NCBI RefSeq assembly: GCF_003206065.1
Contig: NZ_PZJQ01000002.1
Span: 368,660-432,659, forward strand
Direction of reading: 5' to 3'
Length of the DNA: 64,000 nt
From: Salinicola halimionae
GTDB lineage: Bacteria > Pseudomonadota > Gammaproteobacteria > Pseudomonadales > Halomonadaceae
The translations under genes and the position numbers were made by a program. How positions within the stretch are numbered: position 1 is the first letter of the stretch; the number at the start of each line of letters is the position of its first letter. Positions 45,117 to 54,370 of this stretch are shown piece by piece. The notes below the pieces were generated by a model. It searched no databases. It saw nothing but the letters and a program-made list of their open reading frames with translations, and was not told where the DNA came from.

Positions 45117-45132
45117 CTGTATTTAAGTACAG
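45117..45132. promoter_or_regulatory. LexA box of the decayed second SOS operon
   Basis: CTGTATTTAAGTACAG is a perfect CTGT-N8-ACAG palindrome-type LexA box. It lies 23 bp before the ATG of the decayed small gene, while everything downstream of it is broken. Confidence 0.85.
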
Positions 45133-45308
45133 TGTCGAGTAAGCCGCTCAATAGGCAACACAGAAAGTACAGAGATAGCAGCCAAAATTTAGATAACCTT
45201 CTAGGGCAAGGGTTTAAGCGAAGCATGAAAAATTTACATGAAAGAGAGACGCTGGAATGAATCGCAGGTAGATTGCGGACGCCCATCACACCGACAGTGG
45301 AAGTCCGA

Positions 45309-46385
45309 ATGTCTAGCAAGACCGTGATCGCCTGTGCGCTCCTCACCACGATGGCAGCTCCATCCATCGCCAATGCCGACATCACGATCGGCAGCTGGAA
45401 CCTCAAACACCTCGGCTGGAACAACGGAAAGCGGCTCGACGGAGTTGCCGAGATCGCAAAGGGTGGTGATCTGTGGGCGCTCGAGGAGGTTATGGGTGAA
45501 GAGGCTGTCACGCAGCTCGAGCATGAGCTCGAAAAACAAACCGGTGAGAAATGGAGCTCGATGGCATCGCACGAGGTGGGGCGTAGCTCATACCGTGAGA
45601 GCTATGCATTCATGTGGCGGGACAGCGCCGTCGAGTATACGAAGGGCGCCGTGGTCTATCTGGATCCAGGTGATCTGTTCGCACGGGAGCCGTACCTGGC
45701 GGAGTTTCGGGATAGAGAGAGCGGCGATACGGTGGCCATGGCTGCAGTGCATATCGTCTATGGCGACGGTCGATCTGATCGAACGCCTGAGATTCGCGAA
45801 TTGGTATCAATCTGGGATTGGATGCGTGAGGTCTACCCGGGCAGTGCGCGATTGATTGCCGGCGACTTCAACATGCCGCCGATCGATAATGCTTGGCAGT
45901 CGCTCCGCGAAGCTGGTGCCAGCCCAGCGATCACCAGAGGCGCGACAACGCTAAGCGAAACCGATGGCAAGTACGCCAGTCTCTATGACAACTTTTGGTA
46001 CAAACCTGGCGAGCTCGATGTCAGCGGTAACGGGATCGTTCACTATCCGAAAATGCTCGGCATTGATCATGCCACCGCGCGTAGTATCGTTTCAGATCAT
46101 GCTCCGATCTATCTGACCATTGGCCAGGACCAGGCTGGCTTCGAAGATTCCGAGCACGTGGCAGTCGGGGATGTCAATTCTGGCGGCAGCGACTCCAGCT
46201 GCATAGATCTCGACACGGCGTCGGCCCGCGCGTTGGATCAGCTCCCCAATGTCGGCCCCGCCCGAGCGAAGGACATCATTGCCGGCCGGCCCTGGAACAG
46301 TGTCAATGATCTCACCCGCATTAACGGTATCGGCTCGGCTCGAGTGCAAGAGATCGAAGCGAGCGGATTGGTCTGTGGTGTTTGA
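45309..46385 (+). CDS. Exported endonuclease/exonuclease/phosphatase-fold DNase with HhH tail
   Basis: A 358-residue protein. A signal peptide of about 23 residues ends at SIANA. Residues about 25-275 form a DNase I-like fold: ITIGSWNLKHLGW, LWALEEVMG (Glu), VHIVYGDGRSDRTPEI, LIAGDFNMPP, and SDHAPIYL with the catalytic Asp-His. Residues about 305-358 are a ComEA-like helix-hairpin-helix DNA-binding tail (LPNVGPARAKDIIAGRPW). Expected action is cutting DNA outside the cytoplasm, for nutrient use or against incoming DNA. No partner is evident. The 214 bp upstream hold the LexA box and nothing else clear. Confidence 0.85.
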   Translation: MSSKTVIACALLTTMAAPSIANADITIGSWNLKHLGWNNGKRLDGVAEIAKGGDLWALEEVMGEEAVTQLEHELEKQTGEKWSSMASHEVGRSSYRESYAFMWRDSAVEYTKGAVVYLDPGDLFAREPYLAEFRDRESGDTVAMAAVHIVYGDGRSDRTPEIRELVSIWDWMREVYPGSARLIAGDFNMPPIDNAWQSLREAGASPAITRGATTLSETDGKYASLYDNFWYKPGELDVSGNGIVHYPKMLGIDHATARSIVSDHAPIYLTIGQDQAGFEDSEHVAVGDVNSGGSDSSCIDLDTASARALDQLPNVGPARAKDIIAGRPWNSVNDLTRINGIGSARVQEIEASGLVCGV

Positions 46386-46397
46386 ATTCTGCTCCGA

Positions 46398-47324
46398 TCA
46401 GCCCCGGAAAATTTTTTCCCGATGGTACTGCATATAGGCGTGCTGTTTCTCGGTCAGTGCGACCGGGGCTGGGATAGGGTTGAGCTGCCATGCCACCCGG
46501 ACTTCGTCAGGTAAGTGTGTGCTAATCTCGATTAGACCTAAGTAGTTGAAGGTGATGTAGCCCTTATCGAAAAGATGATCGATGTGGGGCGTGAGCAGCA
46601 GCCCATTATGACCGTCTAACTTTTCTTCGTTGGTGCTCTTTGACCAAGGTTTGATATGACTGGCAATTAGAAATTGCGAATTGCTTGTACCTGTCACCCG
46701 ACAGCAGGGCTCAATCTCAGCAACGCGAGACCGAAATAGGCCTTGGCCAATGCGTGCCTGGATCAGCTGAGTACGCTGGGTCACGGTTATTTCTTTATCG
46801 TCGAGAACATGGTTTATTTCGAGGTTGTCGCCAGCCTCAGCCGAACTGCTGGCCTTATCAAGAATTGCTTCAATCTGGCCGCCTAACAGCGAGATCAACA
46901 GGCCGGCGAGAGGCTGAGGCACTGGAGCAAGGTAGACGCCCTGATTGCCATTGCCGTTAGACTGGAGCGGGGAATACTTGGCGGGAAGCACGGGGGCAAG
47001 CCGGCCAATGTGCTCCTTAGGCCGAATCGGGCGTGGCAGCTCGTTAAAGCTTACGGGTACGTACCAGCCATCATCTGACCAGGCCGCACCAGCAGAACCG
47101 AATTCTTCTGGTTTGGGGGAGGATTGGTGAGGACCACTGACGATGCCGATTGCCTTGATTTGAGTATCGCAAAAAGAGAACACGATATCGCCTGTGACTA
47201 CCTCTGTCATGGCATCATAAAAACGGTTGCGGGCACCGTTGGCGTTGGTCTTTGGAGACCACAGGTAGCCCCCATGGATTTCGTGCTTGTATGTCTGATT
47301 CTGATTCACCCACCAATAGTTCAT
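46398..47324 (-). CDS. EVE-like/HNH nuclease (putative modification-dependent restriction)
   Basis: A 308-residue protein. The N-terminal part (MNYWWVNQNQTYKHEIHGGY, then TGDIVFSFCDTQIKAIGIV) resembles EVE/PUA-like domains that hold a modified base. The C-terminal part is HNH_2 type: CCRVTGTSNSQFLIASHIKP, NGLLLTPHIDHLFDKGYITF. EVE-HNH fusions are known type IV enzymes cutting 5-methylcytosine or 5-hydroxymethylcytosine DNA. Its 5' end overlaps the divergent Nudix gene by 34 bp. Substrate specificity is inferred. Confidence 0.82.
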   Translation of the reverse strand: MNYWWVNQNQTYKHEIHGGYLWSPKTNANGARNRFYDAMTEVVTGDIVFSFCDTQIKAIGIVSGPHQSSPKPEEFGSAGAAWSDDGWYVPVSFNELPRPIRPKEHIGRLAPVLPAKYSPLQSNGNGNQGVYLAPVPQPLAGLLISLLGGQIEAILDKASSSAEAGDNLEINHVLDDKEITVTQRTQLIQARIGQGLFRSRVAEIEPCCRVTGTSNSQFLIASHIKPWSKSTNEEKLDGHNGLLLTPHIDHLFDKGYITFNYLGLIEISTHLPDEVRVAWQLNPIPAPVALTEKQHAYMQYHREKIFRG

Positions 47325-47725
47325 TCTGCATCCCGAGAAAGTCGCTGTACGTTGTGGCGGCAGTGATCCGCGCGGAAGGCAAAATTTTAGCGGCAAAACG
47401 TCTCGCAGGGGGAGGCTCAGGTCTCAAATGGGAATTTCCAGGTGGGAAGGTTGAGGACGGAGAGGATGCGAAAACAGCAATCATTCGTGAGATCGATGAA
47501 GAGCTGGGGTTGGCGATCGAGGTAGAGGGTGAGCTGGGTCTCTATGTAACTCGTTTGGAGGGCATCGATATCCACCTGCATTGCTTCCTATGTCGAGCGA
47601 CAGTGACTGAGGTGCGCTTGGTAGATCATTCCGAGGCCAGGTGGTGCTTCCCAAACGAGCTCCAAGCACTCGATTGGGCCTTGCCCGATGTACCTGCAGT
47701 CGAGAAGCTACTGAATACTAACTGA
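47291..47725 (+). CDS. Nudix hydrolase (MutT-like)
   Basis: A 144-residue hydrolase with a complete Nudix box, GGKVEDGEDAKTAIIREIDE followed by ELG. LYVVAAVIRAEGKILAAKR and GLKWEFPGG fit (deoxy)nucleoside triphosphate pyrophosphohydrolases such as MutT. The first 16 residues overlap the divergent HNH gene, and no ribosome site precedes the ATG. It may clean oxidised or modified nucleotides. A link to the modification-dependent nuclease next door (removing modified dNTPs from the host pool) is speculative. The 256 bp after it show nothing clear. Confidence 0.88.
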   Translation: MSDSDSPTNSSFCIPRKSLYVVAAVIRAEGKILAAKRLAGGGSGLKWEFPGGKVEDGEDAKTAIIREIDEELGLAIEVEGELGLYVTRLEGIDIHLHCFLCRATVTEVRLVDHSEARWCFPNELQALDWALPDVPAVEKLLNTN

Positions 47726-47981
47726 GCGGGAGGTGATCGTCTGGGCTAGCCCTTAAATAAACGCATAAGAACCGCTATTGGTGCGGCTATGAATGCACTA
47801 CTAGGCAGGATAATCGTTTTCGTACAGCATCCCATTGCGTTGGGCTTTAATCATGACAGTCTCCATAGTCCTCTTAGAGAGGCGGTAGACTCAGCATATG
47901 TTGCATCCATAACAGGGTGGTAATAGGTCGGCGGATATGAGGAAGTGCGGCGATTTCTGATTCTTCACGTAAGGACGCAGT

Positions 47982-50684
47982 ATGCAGTGGTCTCCCTCTT
48001 TGCTCGCACGTCTGCTCTTTGTCCGACCTAGGTGGAAGCTTTCACTCTCCGGCGCGAGTTGGGAAGTTCGGTGGGGCGATCAGCGTCAGCAGTACGCTTG
48101 GGAAAATGTCGCCGCGGTGGACATCAAACGCGGCTGGGTATGGGCATCGTGCAAGATCACACTCTATGGCTCCGAGGGTTCTTCGTCCGTTTCGCTACAG
48201 GGTTTGACGAAGCAGGATGCCGCCAAGTTGGGGATGACTCTTAGCACCAGTATGCACAAACGCCTGCATACCTTGGCCAGAGCAGGCGCACCGGAGCTGC
48301 GAGCGTGGCTGAAAGACGCGACAGAGGGATTCCCTGGCAACCGATGGATTCGCCACAGTGATCAGGTCCGGATATGTGACCGGCGGGATCGCATTGAGCT
48401 ACCGGATACCTCCATGGATATGGGCAGGCTTGGACGTCATCCCGCTATCCCTCACATGCCCAATTCGGAGCCCATCGAAACCCTTCGCCGCGCCTTTGGA
48501 CCAGCCATACAGCAGGCTGTTGAGGCCCGCAATCAGGCTTTCATGGAAGAAGAACTCAAACGCGAGGCTGCCTTCTTCGAAGAGGTTGAATCCCAGCCCC
48601 TGACTCAGGAGCAGGCCGAGGCCGCAGTGTGCTTTGATGACCGTGTTCTGTTGATCGCAGCAGCCGGCTCGGGAAAGACGTCCACCATGGTTGCCCGGGC
48701 GGGGTATGCGGTGCGAGCGGGGATCGCCGCGCCGCATGAGGTGCTGATGCTGGCTTTCAACAGTGAGGCAGCGAAAGAGTTGGGCGAACGCACGCGCAGC
48801 AAACTAGGCCCCTGGGTGGCCAATGCCGATCAGATACACACCAGCACCTTTCATGCCTTCGCGCTCAAAGTGATTGGCGAGGCCTCTGGCCGTAAGCCAA
48901 CCGTCCCAGACTGGCTAGCCAATGGCCAAGATGAAGGTGTGATGGTGCATATTCTGCGAAGCCTCTGTGAATCCGATCCGGACTTTAAGGTCAGGCTTGA
49001 TCTCTTTGCAGCAGTCTTCGGTTCATCGATCGGTAGCTTCGACAGCCAGGCAGATCGGGATAACCCCGCTCCCGTGACGACCAAAGCCGATTCCGCCTAC
49101 CTCACACATCGCGGCGAACCAGTGAAGAGCCAGGAGGAGCGGCTTATAGCCAATTGGTTGGCCTATCACGGTATTAGTTATCGCTACGAGCGTCCCTATC
49201 ATCGCGATACTGCCGACAGTGCCCATTCGCAGTACACTCCGGACTTTTTCTACCCCGATGCCAGCCTCTACCACGAGCATCTGGCGCTCGACGCACAAGG
49301 CAATCCTCCTCCGCACTTCACCGGTTATGCCGAGGCCGTGGCATGGAAGCGAGAATTGCACAGGAATGATGGTAACCGTTATATCGAGACCACTTCGGCG
49401 GGTCTTCGCAGTTTAGAGGGCTTGTCGATATTCAAGCGCGATCTAGAAGCTCACGGCTTGAAGCCTATCCCGTCTCTGGCAAACCTTGGCGAGGAGGCAC
49501 AGCTACTGGATGTGCCGCGCATGGCGAAGCTGTTCCGTACCTTTCTGTCGCACTACAAGGCTCAGGGCCATAATCTAAGCGTCCTGCGCACGGTGGGCCG
49601 GGGGGCCGACTTTGCCGTGCGGAGTGATCTGTTCCTCGATTTGTTCGAGGACGTGCTTAAGGCCTGGCAAGAACGGCTTGATCGCGAGCAGGCGGTCGAC
49701 TTTGATGACATGCTCAACCAGGCGGCTGAACTCATTGAGGCCGGCCAGTGGACACCACCCTATCGAGTGGTGGCTGTCGATGAGTGGCAGGACACTTCCA
49801 TAGCTCGCGCCCGCATTGTGCGCGCCTTGGGTCAGGCGGATGTACGGATGGTGGCCATCGGCGACGACAGCCAGAGCATCTATCGGTTTGCGGGCTCCGA
49901 CCTGAGGCTGATGACCGATTTCACTTCGCTGATCGGCCCGGCCACCACGCGCTACCTGACCCAGACCTTTCGCTGTCCCCAGCACTTGAACGATGTGGCG
50001 GGTGCCTTCGTGCAGAAGAACCCGGCACAGATCGCCAAGGTGGTGCGCTCACACAACCCCCTGCCGGGCACCAGCATTCGCTGTGTAGCCTATCCCAAGA
50101 CACAGGAAGATACCCTCGAACCCCTGATTGGTCAGCTTCGCGCTCATGCTGGCCATGAGGGGATGAACTACACGGTTTATCTGCTCGGGCGGTACCGACA
50201 TGACGCCCCATCGAATTTGAGACAGCTACAGCAGTTGGGTCGACCTAACCTGGACGTGCGCTTTGCCACGATGCATCAGTCCAAAGGTCTTGAGGCAGAT
50301 TACGTCTTCTTATTGCGCATCAATCGCGGGGCTCCGAGAGCTCCGGGCTTTCCGGCGCGGATAAAGGATGATCCATTGCTGGACCTGGTCATGCCCTCGC
50401 TCGAAAAATACCCTGATGCGGAGGAACGACGGCTGATGTACGTCGCACTGACCCGAGCCAGGCGGCGGGTTATCCTACTGGCTCACCAATACGATCCCTC
50501 GCCGTTTGTCCATGAGCTTGTGTCGCTAGGGGCTGGCGACCTCACCAGCATCGATGGTAAGGCTACAGGTGAGAGCTGCCCGCGGTGCCAGGAAGGGGTA
50601 ATGGTCCCTAAGCACGGCAAATACGGGGCTTTCTTAGGGTGCTCAACGTATCCTAATTGTCGATATACGGTACAGTCGAACTGA
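47982..50684 (+). CDS. UvrD/Rep-like helicase (helicase IV type) with nuclease-like insert and zinc ribbon
   Basis: A 900-residue SF1A helicase. The N-terminal 190 residues resemble helicase IV. Walker A LIAAAGSGKTSTM is near residue 228. Walker B VAVDEWQDTS is near 598 and QSIYRFAGSD follows. The C-terminal motif RLMYVALTRARRRV is near 823. Between about 380 and 450 lies an insert (ERLIANWLAYHGISYRYERP, then YTPDFFYPD and YHEH) with the E...PD-F...ExH pattern of restriction-like nucleases. The last 35 residues are a topoisomerase-type four-Cys zinc ribbon (CPRCQEGVM, CSTYPNC). It unwinds DNA, and cleavage is inferred. Confidence 0.9.
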   Translation: MQWSPSLLARLLFVRPRWKLSLSGASWEVRWGDQRQQYAWENVAAVDIKRGWVWASCKITLYGSEGSSSVSLQGLTKQDAAKLGMTLSTSMHKRLHTLARAGAPELRAWLKDATEGFPGNRWIRHSDQVRICDRRDRIELPDTSMDMGRLGRHPAIPHMPNSEPIETLRRAFGPAIQQAVEARNQAFMEEELKREAAFFEEVESQPLTQEQAEAAVCFDDRVLLIAAAGSGKTSTMVARAGYAVRAGIAAPHEVLMLAFNSEAAKELGERTRSKLGPWVANADQIHTSTFHAFALKVIGEASGRKPTVPDWLANGQDEGVMVHILRSLCESDPDFKVRLDLFAAVFGSSIGSFDSQADRDNPAPVTTKADSAYLTHRGEPVKSQEERLIANWLAYHGISYRYERPYHRDTADSAHSQYTPDFFYPDASLYHEHLALDAQGNPPPHFTGYAEAVAWKRELHRNDGNRYIETTSAGLRSLEGLSIFKRDLEAHGLKPIPSLANLGEEAQLLDVPRMAKLFRTFLSHYKAQGHNLSVLRTVGRGADFAVRSDLFLDLFEDVLKAWQERLDREQAVDFDDMLNQAAELIEAGQWTPPYRVVAVDEWQDTSIARARIVRALGQADVRMVAIGDDSQSIYRFAGSDLRLMTDFTSLIGPATTRYLTQTFRCPQHLNDVAGAFVQKNPAQIAKVVRSHNPLPGTSIRCVAYPKTQEDTLEPLIGQLRAHAGHEGMNYTVYLLGRYRHDAPSNLRQLQQLGRPNLDVRFATMHQSKGLEADYVFLLRINRGAPRAPGFPARIKDDPLLDLVMPSLEKYPDAEERRLMYVALTRARRRVILLAHQYDPSPFVHELVSLGAGDLTSIDGKATGESCPRCQEGVMVPKHGKYGAFLGCSTYPNCRYTVQSN

Positions 50685-50826
50685 GCAGAATCGTTTCTCC
50701 GCAGTCAACCTCCCGTCTCAATGACACTTACCAAGCTAGCCCTTGTGTGACTGCCTTATGGGGTATCTCGGAGCGTTCAGCACTAGGTTCGCTTGACATT
50801 GTTACACGGTAAGATAGGTGGAGAGA

Positions 50827-51969
50827 TTAGGGGCTGCGGTAGTTGTGATACTCAGTGTCGGAAGCGCGTGGGCGCCCAGGGCGTGGCCCCTCAGGTACCT
50901 TCGGCGCGGGACTGGTTTGGAACTTGTGCCCTGTTACTAGCATGGCGGCGTACTCGTCCACCTTGGTCAAGTAACGTGCGATATGGTCCAGCCCGCGCTG
51001 TTTTTCGAAGTCATGGTAGTCGATATGCCCAAGCCCGTTGTAGTGGTAATTTTTTTTAGCGTTGAGATTGCAGTTGTAGTAAACCCCCTGACTACCAGTG
51101 ATAAAGCGCGCCCACATCTCGCCAATGCGCCGGGCTTGGATAATGTCTTCTTGCACTTTGTGACCGTGGAAAAAGAATAGAAAATGGTAATGGAACCCTT
51201 TCTTAGGTTGCCATTCCAGTTTCCAGGCGTAGCCGAGCATATGGTCGAACAGCTCATGCTTGTTGAACGTCTTGCACAGTTGCTCACGATGATACTGCGC
51301 AGTTTGGTAGTCGATGTAGGGTCCATCCACCTCGGTGTAGCCCAAGTCCAATCGTAGTACGGTTAGTCGGCTATGACAGGCAAATAGTGCATCAATTAGC
51401 TGGCGGAGGCTCTGGTAGTTATTGCGGCTGTTACGACGATTCCGATTACGCGCGTATGTAAAGCTAGAGTGCTTTAGGCATTGATACCAAGCTGTCAGTC
51501 GCTGATTAAGCTCTACAATCGTCTGCTCTGCTACCTCCCGATTGATGGCTGGGGGCTGATGAAAACCTGCCTCGCGTAGATAAGCACAGCTGGTGAACGC
51601 CCATAGGAAGCTCTGGGCGTAAGGGCTGGGACGATAGTGTTGACCGATTTCGGTCTCTTGATACACCGTCACTAGCACTGTGTAGAGCGTGGTTAGCGTG
51701 TTTAACAGCGCATCCGGACCCAACACTACAACATCGCTGCCGTATTCATCCGGGAGAATCACCCGTTCACTTTGCAGTAACGTCTCAGTGGCAGCCAAGG
51801 ATTTCAGCTGTCGTTCTATCTCGATCAAGTCCTGTCGCCAGAGGTGATGGGAAAACGCGCTGACCTCTTGTCCCAGGGCGGAGGTCTCCGATACGGCGCT
51901 ATTCATACCTTGGCAGATAGCCAGCATTTCTGCGTCGCTCAGGTTATCGTCGTAAATATTGTCGTGCAT
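50827..51969 (-). CDS. YagK/YfjJ (inovirus Gp2-like) HUH-type replication protein
   Basis: A 380-residue protein. WKLEWQPKKGFHYHFLFFFH contains an HUH-like HYH motif, and GLDHIARYLTKVDEYA a candidate catalytic Tyr. RLTVLRLDLGY is the first conserved strand. This is the inovirus-type Gp2/YagK-YfjJ family found in E. coli CP4-6 and CP4-57. Rolling-circle initiation is the likely activity. The 539-bp AT-rich gap on its 5' side (51970-52508) shows no gene and is a reasonable place for the element's origin. Confidence 0.8.
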   Translation of the reverse strand: MHDNIYDDNLSDAEMLAICQGMNSAVSETSALGQEVSAFSHHLWRQDLIEIERQLKSLAATETLLQSERVILPDEYGSDVVVLGPDALLNTLTTLYTVLVTVYQETEIGQHYRPSPYAQSFLWAFTSCAYLREAGFHQPPAINREVAEQTIVELNQRLTAWYQCLKHSSFTYARNRNRRNSRNNYQSLRQLIDALFACHSRLTVLRLDLGYTEVDGPYIDYQTAQYHREQLCKTFNKHELFDHMLGYAWKLEWQPKKGFHYHFLFFFHGHKVQEDIIQARRIGEMWARFITGSQGVYYNCNLNAKKNYHYNGLGHIDYHDFEKQRGLDHIARYLTKVDEYAAMLVTGHKFQTSPAPKVPEGPRPGRPRASDTEYHNYRSP

Positions 51970-52508
51970 GGGTCATACCTCTCTTGATGATTTGAGCAAT
52001 TCGCTCGTACCATTACTGAACCATGTAAGAAGTTACGACTCGCAGGGTAGCTTGGCAGGCATCCTTCAGGAGAACTGCTCACCACTTTGGTCTCGTTAAT
52101 TGATAATGCTTATGAAGCAGAGATTAGCTCGATCCTTTGGGATCTTTTCTCCTAGCCTATGATGTTAGTGATGCTTACAAATGGACTCTTACTGCGTGAG
52201 TCCATTGTCTCTTTGATGCTGTTGCTAGTAATATTAAGGCCATTATTATAGCTAATAACATATAAAGCCAAATTCTATAAAACCATTAGGTAGAGGGTGC
52301 CGGAGAAAGTTAACGCTTATGATCGGTTTGCGCTGTGAATTGCAAGCATGAGCTTTTGAAAAGTTAGTGTCGAAAAAGGTCGGGCACGAGTATGTTGCAT
52401 GTCCTCTTTATTAGCTCTAATTAAAAATTTTTCAGCTCTGTACTACTTCTATGAAGTAGGGAAGCAATCGCTTCTTTCTCGGATCAATTCCAATATTAGG
52501 AGGTAGAC

Positions 52509-52859
52509 ATGACATCCATTTGCCCGAACTGCGGTTCGGCCGAAGTTTTGCTTCGCCATCAGGGGCGAAAAGTCTGTAGTAGCGCGGGTATCGCCGCGGG
52601 GTCCGCTGGCGGCGCGGCGGGAGCCTGGAGCGGCGCCCAAACCGGTGCGCTGCTGACGGCCTGGACCGGCCCCGTAGGAATCACGGTGGGCAGCCTAGCG
52701 GGTGCGGTATTTGGTGCACTGGCCGGTGGCGCGGCGGGTGGTATGACCGGTGCGCGCATTGGTAGTGAGCTGGACGAGCGGGTACTCGACAACCGCGAGT
52801 GCCACGCTTGTGGGCATACCTTCCGCGTCGAGGCTATCCCCCCGAAATCATCGCTGTAA
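52509..52859 (+). CDS. Zinc-ribbon protein with Gly-zipper membrane segments
   Basis: A 116-residue protein. CPNCGSAEV at residues 5-13 and CHACGHTF near 98-105 supply two CxxC pairs. Between them is a long Gly/Ala-rich stretch (GIAAGSAGGAAGAWSGAQTG and further AGxxxG repeats) typical of Gly-zipper helices that insert or pack in membranes. AGGAGG precedes the ATG. Unknown function. A second zinc-ribbon protein is encoded at 54038, and both flank the DUF932 gene. Confidence 0.7.
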   Translation: MTSICPNCGSAEVLLRHQGRKVCSSAGIAAGSAGGAAGAWSGAQTGALLTAWTGPVGITVGSLAGAVFGALAGGAAGGMTGARIGSELDERVLDNRECHACGHTFRVEAIPPKSSL

Positions 52860-52947
52860 CTCACACAACGCTTTCTCACATAGGGCTCGTCATCTTCGGA
52901 TGGCGGGCCCTATGCCGTTTATACCCTCTCAAAACAGGAGACATCCC

Positions 52948-53916
52948 ATGGCACACGAACTCGAAACCATGGCCTACGTGGGCGACACCCCCTGGCACGG
53001 GCTGGGTAATCGCCTCTCACCCGCTCAACCATTGGAAGTGTGGCGTCGCGAGGCCGGACTCGACTGGCGCATCCAGGAAGCACCGGTTCGCTACGTCGAC
53101 GGCGAAGAAGAGCGACTCGGCACCATCCACGCTTTCCCCGAGCAGAAAGTGCTCTATCGCTCCGATACCCGTACGCCACTGTCCGTGGTATCGCAGCGCT
53201 ATCGAGTGGTCCAGCCGGAGGAGATTCTGGAGTTTTACCGTGATCTCACCGAACACGCCGGCTACGAGCTCGAGACGGCCGGTGTGCTGAAGGGCGGTCG
53301 AAAGTTTTGGGCATTGGCGCGCAGCGGACTGACGACCTCGCTTAAGAGCGTGGATGAGATCGGCGATTACCTACTGCTGGCGACTTCCTGCGACGGGTCG
53401 TTGGCCACCGTGGCCACGCCCACTACCGTGCGCGTGGTCTGCAACAACACGCTGAGCATCGCGGTGGATGGCACCAGCCAAAGCGTGAAGGTGCCGCACA
53501 GCACTCGCTTTGACGCCCGTCAGGTAAAACGGCAGCTGGGGATCTCGGTCTCGCGTTGGGACGACTTCATGGTTCGGCTCAAGACGCTGGCCGAGCGACG
53601 GGTCACCCAGCGCGAAGCGGAAGGCTGGTTCCAATCGGTGCTGTGTGACATCTCGACGCCGATCAGTGATACCGCAACGCTCTCCAACCGGCGGGCCCTG
53701 GAGCGGGTGACAGCGCTGTACAACGGCAAGGGGCGAGGTGCCGAGCTATGCACGGCTCGTGACACCGCCTGGGGGCTGGTCAACGCCGTTACCGAGTACG
53801 TCGATCATGAGAAGCGCGCGCGGAGCAACGACTATCGCATGGACTCGGCGTGGTTCGGTCAGGGCGCACAGCTGAAGCAGAAAGCGCTGAATGCCGCACT
53901 TGAGCTGGTGACATGA
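52948..53916 (+). CDS. DUF932 (TIGR03299-type) phage/plasmid protein
   Basis: A 322-residue protein that starts MAHELETMAYVGDTPWHGLG, the signature of the TIGR03299/DUF932 family common on phages, plasmids and CP4-type elements (YfjQ, YafZ). Other blocks are FWALARSG and VRVVCNNTLSIAVDG. CAGGAG precedes the ATG at 52948. The upstream part of the frame is spurious. Biochemical role unknown. It is expected to act with the recombination genes after it. Confidence 0.93.
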   Translation: MAHELETMAYVGDTPWHGLGNRLSPAQPLEVWRREAGLDWRIQEAPVRYVDGEEERLGTIHAFPEQKVLYRSDTRTPLSVVSQRYRVVQPEEILEFYRDLTEHAGYELETAGVLKGGRKFWALARSGLTTSLKSVDEIGDYLLLATSCDGSLATVATPTTVRVVCNNTLSIAVDGTSQSVKVPHSTRFDARQVKRQLGISVSRWDDFMVRLKTLAERRVTQREAEGWFQSVLCDISTPISDTATLSNRRALERVTALYNGKGRGAELCTARDTAWGLVNAVTEYVDHEKRARSNDYRMDSAWFGQGAQLKQKALNAALELVT

Positions 53917-54037
53917 GTTTTCGCCAACGCAAGGTTCATTCCGTCACGAAGCGAGAGCGATGGCGTATTCGCCCTGAAGAGCGTCGCCGTTGCCTGCTTT
54001 TACCTTGGCGACAACCACCATCCCTGGAGACCCGCTC

Positions 54038-54367
54038 ATGACGACAGTGACAAGGCACTGCTTGATTTGTGGTTCACGGGTGTTGATATCGCGAGAGGAG
54101 GCAGGTGGCGTTGTGGTGGTGCTTGGCATCTTCGCTGGTCTGGCTCGGGGCATTCGGCGGGTCGCCAGAACCCAGTCCAGGGAAACATCCTCGGCTAAGA
54201 GCGAAGCCGGACTTCCCGAGTTGGAGGTGTGTCTGGCCGGCGTGAACGAAGTATCTGCGTCGAAAGACAGCGTGGCGTCGTTTCGAGATGACGTGATCCG
54301 ACATCACTTCGTGGGACAGCGATATCTCTGCCTGCGTTGTGGCGCGCGACAGAATCGAACGAACTGA
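54038..54367 (+). CDS. Small zinc-ribbon hypothetical protein
   Basis: A 109-residue protein with CLICGSRV near the N-terminus and CLRCGAR at the end, so one zinc ribbon is split by about 85 residues, with a hydrophobic GGVVVVLGIFAGLARG segment after the first pair. GGAGA precedes the ATG at 54038. The layout parallels the protein at 52509. Unknown function. Confidence 0.6.
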   Translation: MTTVTRHCLICGSRVLISREEAGGVVVVLGIFAGLARGIRRVARTQSRETSSAKSEAGLPELEVCLAGVNEVSASKDSVASFRDDVIRHHFVGQRYLCLRCGARQNRTN

Positions 54368-54370
54368 CCC

